This document shows positions 50,868-59,799 of a stretch of DNA of 64,000 nucleotides, in pieces. The notes under the pieces are model-generated. The model was not told the origin of the DNA. It did no database searches and saw only the letters and a list, made by a program, of their open reading frames with translations. Numbering within the stretch: the first letter of the stretch is position 1; each line of letters begins with the position of its first letter. The translations under genes were made by a program, and so were the position numbers. The stretch is from contig NZ_LLYA01000170.1 of assembly GCF_001440415.1 (NCBI RefSeq), forward strand, positions 62,001 to 126,000, given 5' to 3'. This DNA comes from Bradyrhizobium retamae. GTDB lineage: Bacteria > Pseudomonadota > Alphaproteobacteria > Rhizobiales > Xanthobacteraceae.

Positions 50868-51208
50868 GCGAATTTTTCGGCAGCCCGCACGCGCTGTTGG
50901 TCCTCGTGCTTGCAGGTTTCCTGCCCAACGAGATCTGGCGGATGGCCGGGCTGTGGTTCGGCGCGGGCGTCGACGAGGGCTCGGAAGTCCTGGTGTGGGT
51001 GAGGGCGGTGGCGACCGCGATTCTCGCCGGCGTCATCGCGCAAATCCTGGTGCAGCCGCCGGGCGCGCTGGCCGGCGTACCGGACTGGCTGCGTTATGGC
51101 GCGGTCGCGGCCGGCTTTGCGGTGTTCATGCTGACGCGACGCTCGATCTTTGCCGGCGTGGTCTCTGGCGAGATCATCCTTTTGGCCGGCAAATGGTGGC
51201 TCGGTTGA
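50864..51208 (+). CDS. azlD: AzlD family amino-acid exporter subunit
   Basis: ATG at 50864 overlaps the azlC stop and gives 114 residues with three to four TM helices (ALLVLVLAGFLPNEIWRMAG, ATAILAGVIAQILVQ, AVAAGFAVFMLTRRSIFAGV). AzlD is the small partner of AzlC; gene pairing and overlap are standard. N-terminal FLPNEIWR in place of the usual P-R motif is typical of this clade. Confidence 0.87.
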   Translation: MSEFFGSPHALLVLVLAGFLPNEIWRMAGLWFGAGVDEGSEVLVWVRAVATAILAGVIAQILVQPPGALAGVPDWLRYGAVAAGFAVFMLTRRSIFAGVVSGEIILLAGKWWLG

Positions 51209-51288
51209 TTGCATGGCCCATAATCCGGTACTGTCCCGGCCGACAAGAAAGTTGCACGCGATCGATGTCCATCTCACCGGATTAGGCA

Positions 51289-51780
51289 ATGGTTCAGGAC
51301 ACCAAACTTCGCGAGGGCGAAGTTACCGTCGACATGCCGCCGGCCCGCGATGCCGGGCTAGTCTTCATCGGCCGCATCCGCACGCCCTGGAAGTCGCGGC
51401 TGGAGACACCGCGACAGGGCCGCCACGACGGCCCGGTCTGCCGGCTCGAGATTTTCGAGCCGTGGGTGCCTGCGATCAAGGGCGTCGACTTCTATGAAAA
51501 TCTCGAAGTGATCTATTGGCTGCATCACTCGCGCCGAGATCTCGTGCTGCAGAGTCCGAAGAACAACCAGAAGACCCGCGGCACCTTCTCGCTGCGCTCG
51601 CCGGTGCGGCCCAATCCGATCGGCACCTCGATCGTGAAGTTCGTCGGCATCGAGGGCAACGCAATCCTGGTGCGCGGCCTCGACTGTCTCGACGAGACGC
51701 CGCTGCTCGACGTCAAGCCGGACCGCTGCGAGTTCTCGCCGGTGGTGCAGCAAAAGGGCGGGGATGTGGAGGGGGAGTGA
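51289..51780 (+). CDS. trmO: tRNA (N6-threonylcarbamoyladenosine37-N6)-methyltransferase TrmO-like
   Basis: The 163-residue product matches the TrmO/UPF0066 fold: FIGRIRTPWKSR, RLEIFEPWVPAIKGVDFYEN, LEVIYWLHHSRRDLVLQSPK, RGTFSLRSPVRPNPIGTSIV and the C-terminal GLDCLDETPLLDVKPD. This enzyme methylates t6A37 in tRNA with SAM. It is a single-domain form without the C-terminal extension of the E. coli protein. A 33-bp inverted repeat follows the stop. Confidence 0.85.
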   Translation: MVQDTKLREGEVTVDMPPARDAGLVFIGRIRTPWKSRLETPRQGRHDGPVCRLEIFEPWVPAIKGVDFYENLEVIYWLHHSRRDLVLQSPKNNQKTRGTFSLRSPVRPNPIGTSIVKFVGIEGNAILVRGLDCLDETPLLDVKPDRCEFSPVVQQKGGDVEGE

Positions 51781-51788
51781 TTGCTTTT

Positions 51789-51873
51789 CCCCGTCATTGC
51801 GAGCGCAGCGAAGCAATCCATCTCACAGCGAAAAGAAAGAATGGATTGCTTCGCTGCGCTCGCAATGACGGGG
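51789..51873. repeat. perfect 33-bp inverted repeat between convergent genes
   Basis: Arms 51789-51821 and 51841-51873 are exact reverse complements, starting CCCCGTCATTGCGAGCGCAG, around a 19-base spacer. Both strands give a very stable hairpin between the trmO and HIT genes. A partial copy lies at 61274. This is a high-copy Bradyrhizobium-type repeat and probably also a terminator. Confidence 0.85.
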
Positions 51874-51886
51874 TGAGACCGCCCGA

Positions 51887-52309
51887 CTACCCCAGCGCCG
51901 CCATCAGCTTGGTCGCGTTGTCCTCCAGCACTTTCACGTCTTCCTTGCGGCTTGCGGGCGGCAACAGCGCCACGCCATCGTGGCGCGGCATGACATGCAT
52001 GTGCAAATGAAACACGACCTGCCCTCCGGCGGGCTCGTTGAATTGCTGCACGGTAATGCCGTCGGCGTTGAAGGCTTTCATAGCTGCTGCGGCGATTTTG
52101 TGGGCGGCGCGCGCGACATGGGCGTAATCGTCGGGCGTGATGTCGAGGATGTTGCGGGCAGGGACTTTTGGGATCACCAGCGTGTGGCCGGGCGAACGCG
52201 GCATGATGTCGAGGAAGGCCAGCACATGGTCATCCTCATAAACCTTGTGGCAGGGAAACTCGCCGCGCAGGATTTTTGCGAAGGGGTTGTTGGCGTCGTA
52301 GGCGGGCAT
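51887..52309 (-). CDS. HIT family nucleotide hydrolase
   Basis: The 140-residue product shows DANNPFAKILRGEFPCHKVYE, the ILDITPDDYAHVARAAHKIA helix and the histidine triad HLHMHVMP (His-x-His-x-His). HINT-type enzymes hydrolyse AMP-amino or AMP-lysyl bonds. ATG at 52309. Upstream on the same strand 52 bases away is the FemAB-like gene, possibly in one operon. Confidence 0.93.
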   Translation of the reverse strand: MPAYDANNPFAKILRGEFPCHKVYEDDHVLAFLDIMPRSPGHTLVIPKVPARNILDITPDDYAHVARAAHKIAAAAMKAFNADGITVQQFNEPAGGQVVFHLHMHVMPRHDGVALLPPASRKEDVKVLEDNATKLMAALG

Positions 52310-52361
52310 GGGCTTCTTCCCTCAAGGTTTGATCTCAATCTCACGTCGCCAGCTCAAGCGG

Positions 52362-53600
52362 TCAAGTCTCGTCGGCGGCCTTGCGGAACGGGCCGGCCTC
52401 GGTCAGTTCCCGTCCGACCTCGGCCACATAGGCGCGCTCGCGCTTCAGATAGTCGGCAATCGCACGGCGTAAATCGGGATCGGCGATGAAATGCGCGGAA
52501 TAGGTGGTTTGCGGCAGGTAACCGCGGGCCAGTTTGTGCTCGCCCTGCGCGCCGGCCTCCACTACCTTTAGGCCGCGCTCGATCGCAAAATCGATCGCCT
52601 GATAATAGCAGACCTCGAAATGCAGGAACGGGTGATGCTCGACCGCGCCCCAGTTGCGGCCGAACAGCGTGTCCGATCCGATGAAATTGATGGCACCCGC
52701 AATCCAGTGGCCGTTTCGTTTGGCCATCACCAGGAGCACGTCGCGGCTCATGCTCTCGCCGATCAGCGAGAAGAATTTTCGAGTAAGGTAGGGGCGGCCC
52801 CATTTGCGCGAGCCGGTCTCCATATAGAACGCGAAGAACGCATCCCACTCGTCCTCGGTGATATCGGCTCCGGTCAAGCGGTGGATCGTGACGCCGGCGG
52901 CCACCGCCTCGCGTCGCTCGCGCTTGATCGCTTTGCGGTGGCGCGAATTCAGCGAGTTCAGGAAATCGTCAAAACTACCGTAGCCCTCGTTGTGCCAGTG
53001 AAACTGCTGGTCGTTGCGTTGCAGGAAGCCATGTTGACCCAGCAACTTCGCTTCCGCCTCGCGGGCAAAGGTCACATGCACGGAGGAGGCGTTGGTCGCG
53101 TTGCACAGCGCCATTAGCCCGCGCGCCAGCGCCGAACCGATCTGTTTGCGGTCGACGCCGTCGCGGATCAGAAGTCGGGGGCCGGTGGCAGGCGTGAACG
53201 GCACCGAGACCTGCAGTTTGGGATAATAACGTCCGCCGGCGCGCTCATAGGCATCCGCCCAGCCGCGGTCGAAGACATATTCGCCTTGCGAATGGGCTTT
53301 CAGATAGCAGGGCGCGACGCCGACGATCTCGCCGTTGAGCCGTGCCAGCAGATGCCGAGGGCCCCAGCCCGTGCGGGCGCAGGCCGAGCCAGAAGCTTCC
53401 GCGGCTTCAAAAAAGGCATGAGAAACGAAGGGGTTATAGGCTGGCTTTGCAGCGGCGCAGGAGCCGTTCCGCGCAGCCAGCGTGTCCAGATTTTCGAGGC
53501 CGTTCGGGTCGCCCCCCGGGTTGGCGCAGGCGTCCCAATCCGCAGCTTTGATGTCGCTGACGGAGGGGACGGCTTCGAGGGTGATTTCGGATGATGCCAT
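52362..53600 (-). CDS. FemAB-like (DUF482) acyl/aminoacyltransferase family
   Basis: The 412-residue product has the DUF482 / FemAB_like pattern: NPFVSHAFFEAAEASGSA, GWGPRHLLARLNGEIVG, ADAYERAGGRYYPKLQVSVP and FTPATGPRLL, then a GNAT-like half with NSRHRKAIKRERREA, YLTRKFFSLIGESM and VVEAGAQGEHKLARGYLPQT. It should transfer an amino acid or acyl group, perhaps in envelope biosynthesis; the true substrate is not known. ATG at 53600. Confidence 0.87.
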   Translation of the reverse strand: MASSEITLEAVPSVSDIKAADWDACANPGGDPNGLENLDTLAARNGSCAAAKPAYNPFVSHAFFEAAEASGSACARTGWGPRHLLARLNGEIVGVAPCYLKAHSQGEYVFDRGWADAYERAGGRYYPKLQVSVPFTPATGPRLLIRDGVDRKQIGSALARGLMALCNATNASSVHVTFAREAEAKLLGQHGFLQRNDQQFHWHNEGYGSFDDFLNSLNSRHRKAIKRERREAVAAGVTIHRLTGADITEDEWDAFFAFYMETGSRKWGRPYLTRKFFSLIGESMSRDVLLVMAKRNGHWIAGAINFIGSDTLFGRNWGAVEHHPFLHFEVCYYQAIDFAIERGLKVVEAGAQGEHKLARGYLPQTTYSAHFIADPDLRRAIADYLKRERAYVAEVGRELTEAGPFRKAADET

Positions 53601-53708
53601 CTAGAAATTCAAACCGGTCCCATCATGCGATCAGCCAGCGCGCATGGCGACCAACGCACTGCAAAGATCGTGCATCGGGCAGGCGAGTTCAAGGTGGCGC
53701 TGACAGCA

Positions 53709-54461
53709 TCAGGTTCCCGGCAGGAACCCCTCGAAGATCATCTGGTCGGCGTGCCGCGCCGCCAGCGCACGCTGCTCCGGTGTCCGCACGGTCCAGGCCA
53801 ACAACGGCAGGCCTAAGACGTTGCGGGCGATCCAAGGTGCGGCCGCGGGTAGCTCATTCACCCCATAGGCGACGAAATGCGGCCGGGTGCGAAAAGCGTG
53901 GCGCAGGTGCGTCATGCCGCGGCGTTGTTCCGCTGATGCTTCCGGCCACTCCTCGGCGGTATAGTCGTGCTCGGCTACGATGCCGCGGGCGCGGCCAGGG
54001 ATCAGTTCGCGCAACGCCACCACCTGATCCGGGTCAAAGGACATCCCGACCGCCGCGCCGCCATAGGAGGCGAGAACCTCTGCCATCCGTTTCACCAGCC
54101 GGCGATCGCCGTCGAAATGGCTTTTTACTTCGATCACCAGCGGCACGCGGCCGGCGACCAGCGCGCAGAGATCGCCGAGCGTCATCATCCGTTCCGGCGT
54201 ATCCTTGAAATTGACGGCCTTGAGTTCGGCTGCGGTCATACCGAGCAACGCGCCCGAACCGTCGGTGAGGCGGCCGAGCGCATTGTCGTGATGGACCATC
54301 GCCTCGCCATCGGATGAAAGCTGGATATCGCATTCGATGGCGAAATTGCCATCGATGGCGGCCTGCGCGGCCGCCGGCATGTTTTCGACGATGCCGCGCG
54401 AAATATCATGCAGGCCGCGATGGGCGACCGGCCTCGCCGTCAGCCAGTCCGGCGCACGCAC
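53709..54461 (-). CDS. glycerophosphodiester phosphodiesterase
   Basis: The 250-residue product shows the GDPD barrel motifs: PVAHRGLHD with the first His, ENMPAAAQAAIDGNFAIECD with the Glu-x-Asp metal pair and MVHHDNALGRLT with the second His. It splits glycerophosphodiesters into glycerol-3-phosphate and an alcohol. Start is GTG at 54461. The RidA gene ends 15 bases upstream on the same strand, so both are likely one unit. No signal peptide, so cytoplasmic. Confidence 0.92.
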   Translation of the reverse strand: MRAPDWLTARPVAHRGLHDISRGIVENMPAAAQAAIDGNFAIECDIQLSSDGEAMVHHDNALGRLTDGSGALLGMTAAELKAVNFKDTPERMMTLGDLCALVAGRVPLVIEVKSHFDGDRRLVKRMAEVLASYGGAAVGMSFDPDQVVALRELIPGRARGIVAEHDYTAEEWPEASAEQRRGMTHLRHAFRTRPHFVAYGVNELPAAAPWIARNVLGLPLLAWTVRTPEQRALAARHADQMIFEGFLPGT

Positions 54462-54476
54462 GAGAGCCGCTCCGCT

Positions 54477-54944
54477 TCAGGACACTTCGAAGATCGCGTC
54501 GACCTCGACGGCGGCATCCGAGGGGAGCGAAGCGACGCCGACCGTGGTGCGGGCGTGCCGGCCCTTGTCGCCAAACGCCGTGACCATCAGGTCGGAGGCG
54601 CCGTTGAGCACCTTGGGTCCGTCGAGAAAATCAGGCGCGGAATTGATGAAGCCGCCGAGCCTGACCACGCGGACGACCTTGTCGAGATCGCCGAGCGCCG
54701 CCTTGACCTGGGCCAGCAGGTTGACCCCACAGCCCTGCGCCGCGGCGTATCCCTGTTCGATCGTGACGCCGGCCCCGAGCTTGCCCTTGGCGATCAGCTT
54801 GCCTTCGGCATTGGCGCAGACCTGGCCGGAGACGAACAGCAGGTTTCCTGAGCGCACGAAGCCGACATAGTTCGCCATGGGGGTGCGCGGCTCGTTCAGG
54901 ACGATACCTTGTGCCGCCAGCTTCTGTTCGACCGTACCCGCCAT
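54477..54944 (-). CDS. RidA/YjgF family protein
   Basis: The 155-residue product fits the longer RidA subgroup: MAGTVEQKLAAQGIVLNEPR, NLLFVSGQVCANAEGKL, GCGVNLLAQVKAALGDLDKV and GVASLPSDAAVEVDAIFEV. The Arg in HARTTVGVASL is in the place of the catalytic Arg105. It may remove enamine/imine intermediates. ATG at 54944; an ATG at 54953 with GGGG directly before it is the alternative. A second RidA-type gene is at 60870. Confidence 0.9.
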   Translation of the reverse strand: MAGTVEQKLAAQGIVLNEPRTPMANYVGFVRSGNLLFVSGQVCANAEGKLIAKGKLGAGVTIEQGYAAAQGCGVNLLAQVKAALGDLDKVVRVVRLGGFINSAPDFLDGPKVLNGASDLMVTAFGDKGRHARTTVGVASLPSDAAVEVDAIFEVS

Positions 54945-55198
54945 GTTTTGCATCCCCGCTTGATGTGACCGTTCCTGACCTGCGGTCAGGCGCGCATTGT
55001 TTCGCGCATCGCGCTTCGTCTTGCAAGCGACGGTGGAGCTTCCGTCCAGCATGGCGATTGAAGCGGATCGTGCCCGAAAATGCCAAAAACGGCGCGCCTC
55101 GGCCTCGAATTCTTGCGTTTTCGTGACGACCGCCCTAGTTGCGGCGCAATGGACCCGTCACTAATGTAGTCGAATCTCCCTCGAGGAAAAAATAGAAC

Positions 55199-56065
55199 AT
55201 GGCTAGCTCGTTCCCGATTCCGGTTCGTGCTTTGGTATTTTCGGCTGCCGCCACTTTGCTCTCAGGCTTCACAAGCGGTCCGGCGCTGGCTGGCGCCAGC
55301 GGGCCATTTCTCGCCCACCAGGCGCTGTATGAATTGAAGCTGGTCAAGTCGCGCGGATCCAATGCGATATCGGGTGCGCGCGGGCGCATTCTCTACAATT
55401 TTTCAGGCAGCGCCTGCGAGGGCTACACCTCCGAATTCCGCCAGGTGTCCGAACTCGACAGCGGCGAGGGCAGGCTGACGCTGAGCGATCTTCGCTCGCA
55501 TTCCTGGGAAGACGCCGCCGGCAAGAGCTATCGCTTCAAGATCGACACCCGCATGAACGATACCGACTCTGCGCCGATCGACGGCGTGGCGGAACGGGTC
55601 GGCGACCGCATCACGGTCAAGCTGAAACAGCCGGTTGCGAAGACGTTCGAGCTTGACGGCAAGGTCGTGTTCCCGACCGAGCAGATCCAGCACATCATCG
55701 CCGCCGGGCGCGCGGGCAAGTCGGTGCTGGAGCTGATGGTCTATGACGGCTCGGATAATGGCGAGAAGGTCTACAACACGCTGTCGGTGATCGGGAAGCC
55801 GATCCCGGGCACCCAAAACATTGCCACGCCCGACCCCTCGACCGCCAACGACCAGATGAAGGCGCTGACCCGCTGGCCGGTGACCGTGAGCTATTACGAC
55901 CGCGACGCCAAGGCGAAAGACGGCGAGCAGACGCCGGTTTACGCGATGTCGTTCGAGCTGTTCGAGAACGGCGTCTCCCGCGCGCTGGTACTCGATTACA
56001 ACGATTTCGTGATTGCGGGCGCGATGGGCCGGTTCGACGTCAGGGATTCCAAACCCTGCAAGTGA
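55199..56065 (+). CDS. eipB: periplasmic cell-envelope integrity protein EipB (DUF1849)
   Basis: The 288-residue product has a signal peptide (to about residue 31, PALAGA) and the EipB pattern: FLAHQALYELKLVKSRG, NFSGSACEGYTSEFRQV with C73, SYRFKIDTRMNDTD, VFPTEQIQHIIAAGRAGKS and the terminal RFDVRDSKPCK with C287. In Brucella EipB the two Cys form a disulfide and the beta-spiral protein supports envelope stability. The last 29 bases of its coding end recur with two changes at 60714. Confidence 0.92.
   Translation: MASSFPIPVRALVFSAAATLLSGFTSGPALAGASGPFLAHQALYELKLVKSRGSNAISGARGRILYNFSGSACEGYTSEFRQVSELDSGEGRLTLSDLRSHSWEDAAGKSYRFKIDTRMNDTDSAPIDGVAERVGDRITVKLKQPVAKTFELDGKVVFPTEQIQHIIAAGRAGKSVLELMVYDGSDNGEKVYNTLSVIGKPIPGTQNIATPDPSTANDQMKALTRWPVTVSYYDRDAKAKDGEQTPVYAMSFELFENGVSRALVLDYNDFVIAGAMGRFDVRDSKPCK
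56033..56061 (+). repeat. direct repeat L: eipB 3' end
   Basis: TTCGACGTCAGGGATTCCAA and the nine bases after it match 60714-60742 at 27 of 29 positions. This copy encodes FDVRDSKPC of EipB. Confidence 0.8.
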
Positions 56066-56126
56066 CGACATCCTGAAAACGGTCGCGCCCGGAGATCGCG
56101 CGGGCGTCTCACACTTTTGCTTGATA

Positions 56127-56345
56127 TCACCCGCGCGTGAAATCGCCTGGCTTCAATCCGAGCGCCTGGACAGCCGGCGCCGGAAGCGGCCCCCAGGCCT
56201 CGACCCTTTCATTCGGGGCCATCATTGCTGCGATGATTGCCTCGGCCTTTGCCGGATCCCGTTCAGCCACATAGTAGACCGAGCGAACGGGTGCACCGCC
56301 TCCCAACGGTTCAGTTGTTACCAGGACAACCTGACCATTTGCCAT
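56127..56345 (-). CDS. 72-aa hypothetical protein
   Basis: ATG at 56345 gives 72 residues: NGQVVLVTTEPLGGGAPVRS, VYYVAERDPAKAEAIIAAMM, then EAWGPLPAPAVQALGLKPGD. Similar short proteins are common in Bradyrhizobium by my recollection, function unknown. Alternating strands and one helix. The open frame extends further back to 56468 but without the conserved pattern. Confidence 0.6.
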   Translation of the reverse strand: MANGQVVLVTTEPLGGGAPVRSVYYVAERDPAKAEAIIAAMMAPNERVEAWGPLPAPAVQALGLKPGDFTRG

Positions 56346-56482
56346 GGCTTGATATACCACTGACGCAGTGTCGTTTCCACGGTGGTAAAGGCCGCCCTCG
56401 CGAGCGCGGTGCAGCAACGACCATACAAGATGGTTGCCCCATCTTGTATTGTTCCGGCCCAGCACCAATTACGAATTGTGGG

Positions 56483-57610
56483 ATGCAGAATCGCTCTGGG
56501 AGCGAGGACGTGGCCAGCAAAAAAATGTCAGACGGAGGACTTCCCGTCATCGCGCGCTTTGAGGTGCGCCACCGCAATTACCTCGCGCCAGACGGCTCGA
56601 TTAACCGGCCGCTCCCTGCATTCGCCTCCGATGCCAACCTTCTCACTGCGCTCTACCGAGCGATGCTGCTGCTGCGCAACTTTGACCGAAAGGCTGTCGC
56701 ATTGCAGCGCACTGGCCGGCTCGGGACGTACGCCGTTTCGCTCGGCCAAGAGGCGGTGTCGGTCGGGATAGCCAGCGCGATGCGCGCAGAGGACGTCCTG
56801 TTGCCCTCCTATCGCGATAATGGCGCGCTGATCTGGCGCGGCGTCAAGCTGGAGGAGATCCTGCTGTTCTGGGGAGGGGACGAGCGCGGCAATTGCTTCT
56901 CCGGATCGGTCGAGGATTTCCCGTTTTGCGTTCCCGTGGGGTCGCAGGCGCCGCATGCCGCCGGCGTTGCCTATGCCTTCAAGCTGCGCAAGCAGCCGCG
57001 TGTCGCCGTATGCATGTTCGGCGATGGCGCCACTTCGAAGGGTGATGTCTACGAGGCGATGAATTTTGCCGGCGTGCACAAATTGCCGGTCGTGTTCGTC
57101 GCCACCAACAATCAATGGGCCATTTCCGTCCCGTTACGACTACAGACCGGTTGCGAAACGCTGGCGCAGAAAGCCATCGCCGCGGGCTTCATCGGCGAGC
57201 AGGTGGACGGCAGCGATGTTGTGGCGATGCGCGCCGCGGCCGAAGACGCCATTGCCGCCGCTCGTGACGGCCAGGGTCCGCGTTTCATCGAGGCGGTCAC
57301 CTACCGGCTCGGCGATCATACGACCTCCGATGACGCGTTACGCTATCGTTCGGCTGACGAAGTCCAGGCCCGTTGGAAAGAAGAGCCGATTACGCGCCTG
57401 AGGAGCTATCGCGTCGGCCAAAAAATGTGGAGCAAGGCGCAGGAGGAACAGCTCGCGGCGGAGTGCCATGAGCGCGTCGAGGCGGCGGTCGAGCGCTACC
57501 TGGCAACGGAGCCGCGCCGACCCGAAACCATGTTCGATCATCTCTATGCCGAGCTGCCCGAGACGTACGCCGCGCAGCGCCGCAAACTCGCGGGAGAGGG
57601 CGATGCCTGA
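56483..57610 (+). CDS. 2-oxoacid dehydrogenase E1 component, alpha subunit
   Basis: The 375-residue product has the TPP-dependent E1alpha motifs: FEVRHRNYLAPDGSI, LRNFDRKAVALQRTGRLGTY, SLGQEAVSVGIASAM, the TPP-Mg site GDGATSKGDVYEAMNFAG to ATNNQWAISVP, and RLGDHTTSDDALRYR. It is the PdhA/BkdA group of two-subunit E1. With E1beta and E2 it oxidatively decarboxylates pyruvate or a branched 2-oxoacid. ATG at 56483 is used; GTG 56510 and ATG 56526 are alternatives. It overlaps E1beta by eight bases. Confidence 0.9.
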   Translation: MQNRSGSEDVASKKMSDGGLPVIARFEVRHRNYLAPDGSINRPLPAFASDANLLTALYRAMLLLRNFDRKAVALQRTGRLGTYAVSLGQEAVSVGIASAMRAEDVLLPSYRDNGALIWRGVKLEEILLFWGGDERGNCFSGSVEDFPFCVPVGSQAPHAAGVAYAFKLRKQPRVAVCMFGDGATSKGDVYEAMNFAGVHKLPVVFVATNNQWAISVPLRLQTGCETLAQKAIAAGFIGEQVDGSDVVAMRAAAEDAIAAARDGQGPRFIEAVTYRLGDHTTSDDALRYRSADEVQARWKEEPITRLRSYRVGQKMWSKAQEEQLAAECHERVEAAVERYLATEPRRPETMFDHLYAELPETYAAQRRKLAGEGDA

Positions 57611-58583
57611 GGTGACGTTGGTCGAGGCCGTCAATCTGGCGCTCGCCCGCGCGATGGAGGATGACCCTGATGTCGTCGTACTTGGCGAAGATGTCGGCAT
57701 CAACGGCGGGGTCTTCCGCGCAACCGTTGGCCTGCAAACGCGCTTCGGCCCGGAGCGTGTCCTCGATACGCCGCTTGCCGAACTCCTGATCAGCGGGCTC
57801 TGTGTCGGCATGGCGGCGCAGGGATTGAAGCCCGTTGGCGAGATCCAGTTTATGGGGTTTCTGTATCCCTGTATCGATCAACTGGTGAATCACGCCTCCC
57901 GAATCCGCAACCGCACGCAGGGGCGGCTCACCTGCCCAATGGTTCTGCGTACGCCGCATGGAGCCGGCATTCGCGCGCCGGAACACCATTCCGAAAGCAC
58001 GGAGGCGATGCTCGCCCATATCCCCGGCCTGCGCGTTGTCATGCCTTCGTCGCCGGAGCGCGCCTACGGACTGCTGCTCGCCGCGATCCGCGATCCCGAT
58101 CCGGTGGTATTTCTGGAGCCGACCCGCCTCTACCGCGCGGCGAAAGGCGAGGTGGAAGATAACGGTGAGGCTTTGCCGCTGGATGTCGCCTTTGTCCTGC
58201 GGGAAGGCCGCGACGTCACGCTGATTAGCTGGGGCGCGATGCTGAAGGAAACCATGGCGGCGGCCGACGCGCTGGCTGCTGACGGCATCGCCGCCGAGGT
58301 CATCGATCTCGCCACGCTCAAGCCTTACGATGAAGCCACGGTGCTCGGTTCGGTCGCAAAAACCGGGCGCTGTGTCATCGTGCACGAGGCGACACGCACC
58401 GGCGGATTCGGAGGCGAGATCGCGGCGCTGATTGCCGAGCGCGCTCTGACCTCCCTGCTCGCACCCGTGGCCCGCGTCACCGGCTACGATACGATTATTC
58501 CGATGGCGCGGCTTGAGCAACACATGATGCCATCGGCCGGTCGTATCGTCACGGCCGCGCGAAAAGCGTGCCAGTTCAGTTGA
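57603..58583 (+). CDS. 2-oxoacid dehydrogenase E1 component, beta subunit
   Basis: The 326-residue product shows MPEVTLVEAVNLALARAMED, VVVLGEDVGINGGVFRATVG, DTPLAELLISGLCVGMAAQG, FMGFLYPCIDQLVNHASRIR and the C-terminal transketolase part with DLATLKPYDEATVLGSV and VHEATRTGGFGGEIA. ATG at 57603 lies inside the alpha gene's end. Complete. With E1alpha it binds TPP in a heterotetramer. Confidence 0.92.
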   Translation: MPEVTLVEAVNLALARAMEDDPDVVVLGEDVGINGGVFRATVGLQTRFGPERVLDTPLAELLISGLCVGMAAQGLKPVGEIQFMGFLYPCIDQLVNHASRIRNRTQGRLTCPMVLRTPHGAGIRAPEHHSESTEAMLAHIPGLRVVMPSSPERAYGLLLAAIRDPDPVVFLEPTRLYRAAKGEVEDNGEALPLDVAFVLREGRDVTLISWGAMLKETMAAADALAADGIAAEVIDLATLKPYDEATVLGSVAKTGRCVIVHEATRTGGFGGEIAALIAERALTSLLAPVARVTGYDTIIPMARLEQHMMPSAGRIVTAARKACQFS

Positions 58584-58602
58584 TTGCCAGCGGGTTTATC
58601 CC

Positions 58603-59703
58603 ATGCGCCAGTTCGTATTGCCGGATCTGGGAGAGGGTCTCGAAGAGGCGGAGATCGTGAACTGGCATGTCAACGAAGGCGATCACGTCGTTACCGATCA
58701 GCCACTGGTTTCGGTTGAAACCGACAAAGCCGTCGTCGAGGTGCCGTCACCGTCGAGCGGACGCATCCTGCACCTGTTTGGCGCCAAGGGAGATGTGGTG
58801 AAGGTAGGCGCGCCGCTTGTCGAGTTTGCCGAAGGCCCCGAGCAAGACACCGGCACCATTGTCGGCGAACTTGGCGGCGGCGAGCCGCCGCCGGCAGCAG
58901 TGGCGCCCTTCGGGTCAGCGGCTGGACAGAAAGCCCAAGTGTTTCCGGCGGTGCGCGCGCTCGCCCGCAAGCTCGATGTCGACCTCGATCTGGTCGAAGC
59001 CACAGGACCCGGCGGCACCATCACGCGTGCGGATGTGGAACGGGCTGCCAAGGGCTTGCCCCATACCGGACCTGCCGAACCGTTGCGCGGTTTGCGGCGG
59101 GCGATGGCTCAGCGCATGACAGCGGCTCATGCCGAGATCGTTCCGGCCAGCGTCACGGACGAGGCCGATATCGACGATTGGCGAACCGGCGAGGACGTGA
59201 CAATCCGGCTGGTGCGCGCGATCGCTGTCGCCTGCAAGACGGCGCCTTCGCTCAATGCCTGGTACAATTCCGACGCCAGTGAACGGCGTCTGATCGACCG
59301 TATCGATCTCGGCATCGCCGTCGATACCGGGGGTGGTCTCATCGTTCCCGTGTTGCGCAATGTCGCGGAGCGGGAAGTATCGGACTTGCGAACCGGGCTT
59401 GACCGGATGCGGGCGGACGCCATCGCCCGCTCGATACCTCCGGGAGAACTGCGCGGAGCGACGATTACGCTATCAAACTTCGGAATGATTGGAGGCCGCT
59501 TCGCCAGCTTGATCGTCGTACCACCGCAAGTGGCGATCATAGGCGCCGGCCGGATTACCCAAGGGGTGGTCGCCTATAGAGGCCAGCCGGCGGTGAGGCG
59601 CGTGCTGCCGTTGTCGCTCACCTTCGACCATCGCGTCGTGACAGGCGGCGAAGCCGCTCGCTTCCTGGTAGCGCTCAAAGCGGACCTTGAGCAGTTTTCG
59701 TGA
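58603..59703 (+). CDS. dihydrolipoamide acyltransferase (E2)
   Basis: The 366-residue product starts with one lipoyl domain (K42 in VETDKAVVEVPSP carries lipoate), then a Pro/Ala linker, a peripheral subunit-binding domain (about 112-150, VFPAVRALARKLDVDLDLVE) and a catalytic domain with the DHRVVTGG motif, H343. Only one lipoyl domain and a short linker; the acetyl/acyl specificity cannot be read directly. No E3 gene follows, so E3 must come from elsewhere. Confidence 0.9.
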   Translation: MRQFVLPDLGEGLEEAEIVNWHVNEGDHVVTDQPLVSVETDKAVVEVPSPSSGRILHLFGAKGDVVKVGAPLVEFAEGPEQDTGTIVGELGGGEPPPAAVAPFGSAAGQKAQVFPAVRALARKLDVDLDLVEATGPGGTITRADVERAAKGLPHTGPAEPLRGLRRAMAQRMTAAHAEIVPASVTDEADIDDWRTGEDVTIRLVRAIAVACKTAPSLNAWYNSDASERRLIDRIDLGIAVDTGGGLIVPVLRNVAEREVSDLRTGLDRMRADAIARSIPPGELRGATITLSNFGMIGGRFASLIVVPPQVAIIGAGRITQGVVAYRGQPAVRRVLPLSLTFDHRVVTGGEAARFLVALKADLEQFS

Positions 59704-59799
59704 GACAGCCGTGCAGGGCTCCACGAGCGCCGATCCATGGATGGCCGTGAACAGTCGACCAGGAGGTTCGGTTAAGCCCGACAACCAGGGAGAGCCAGG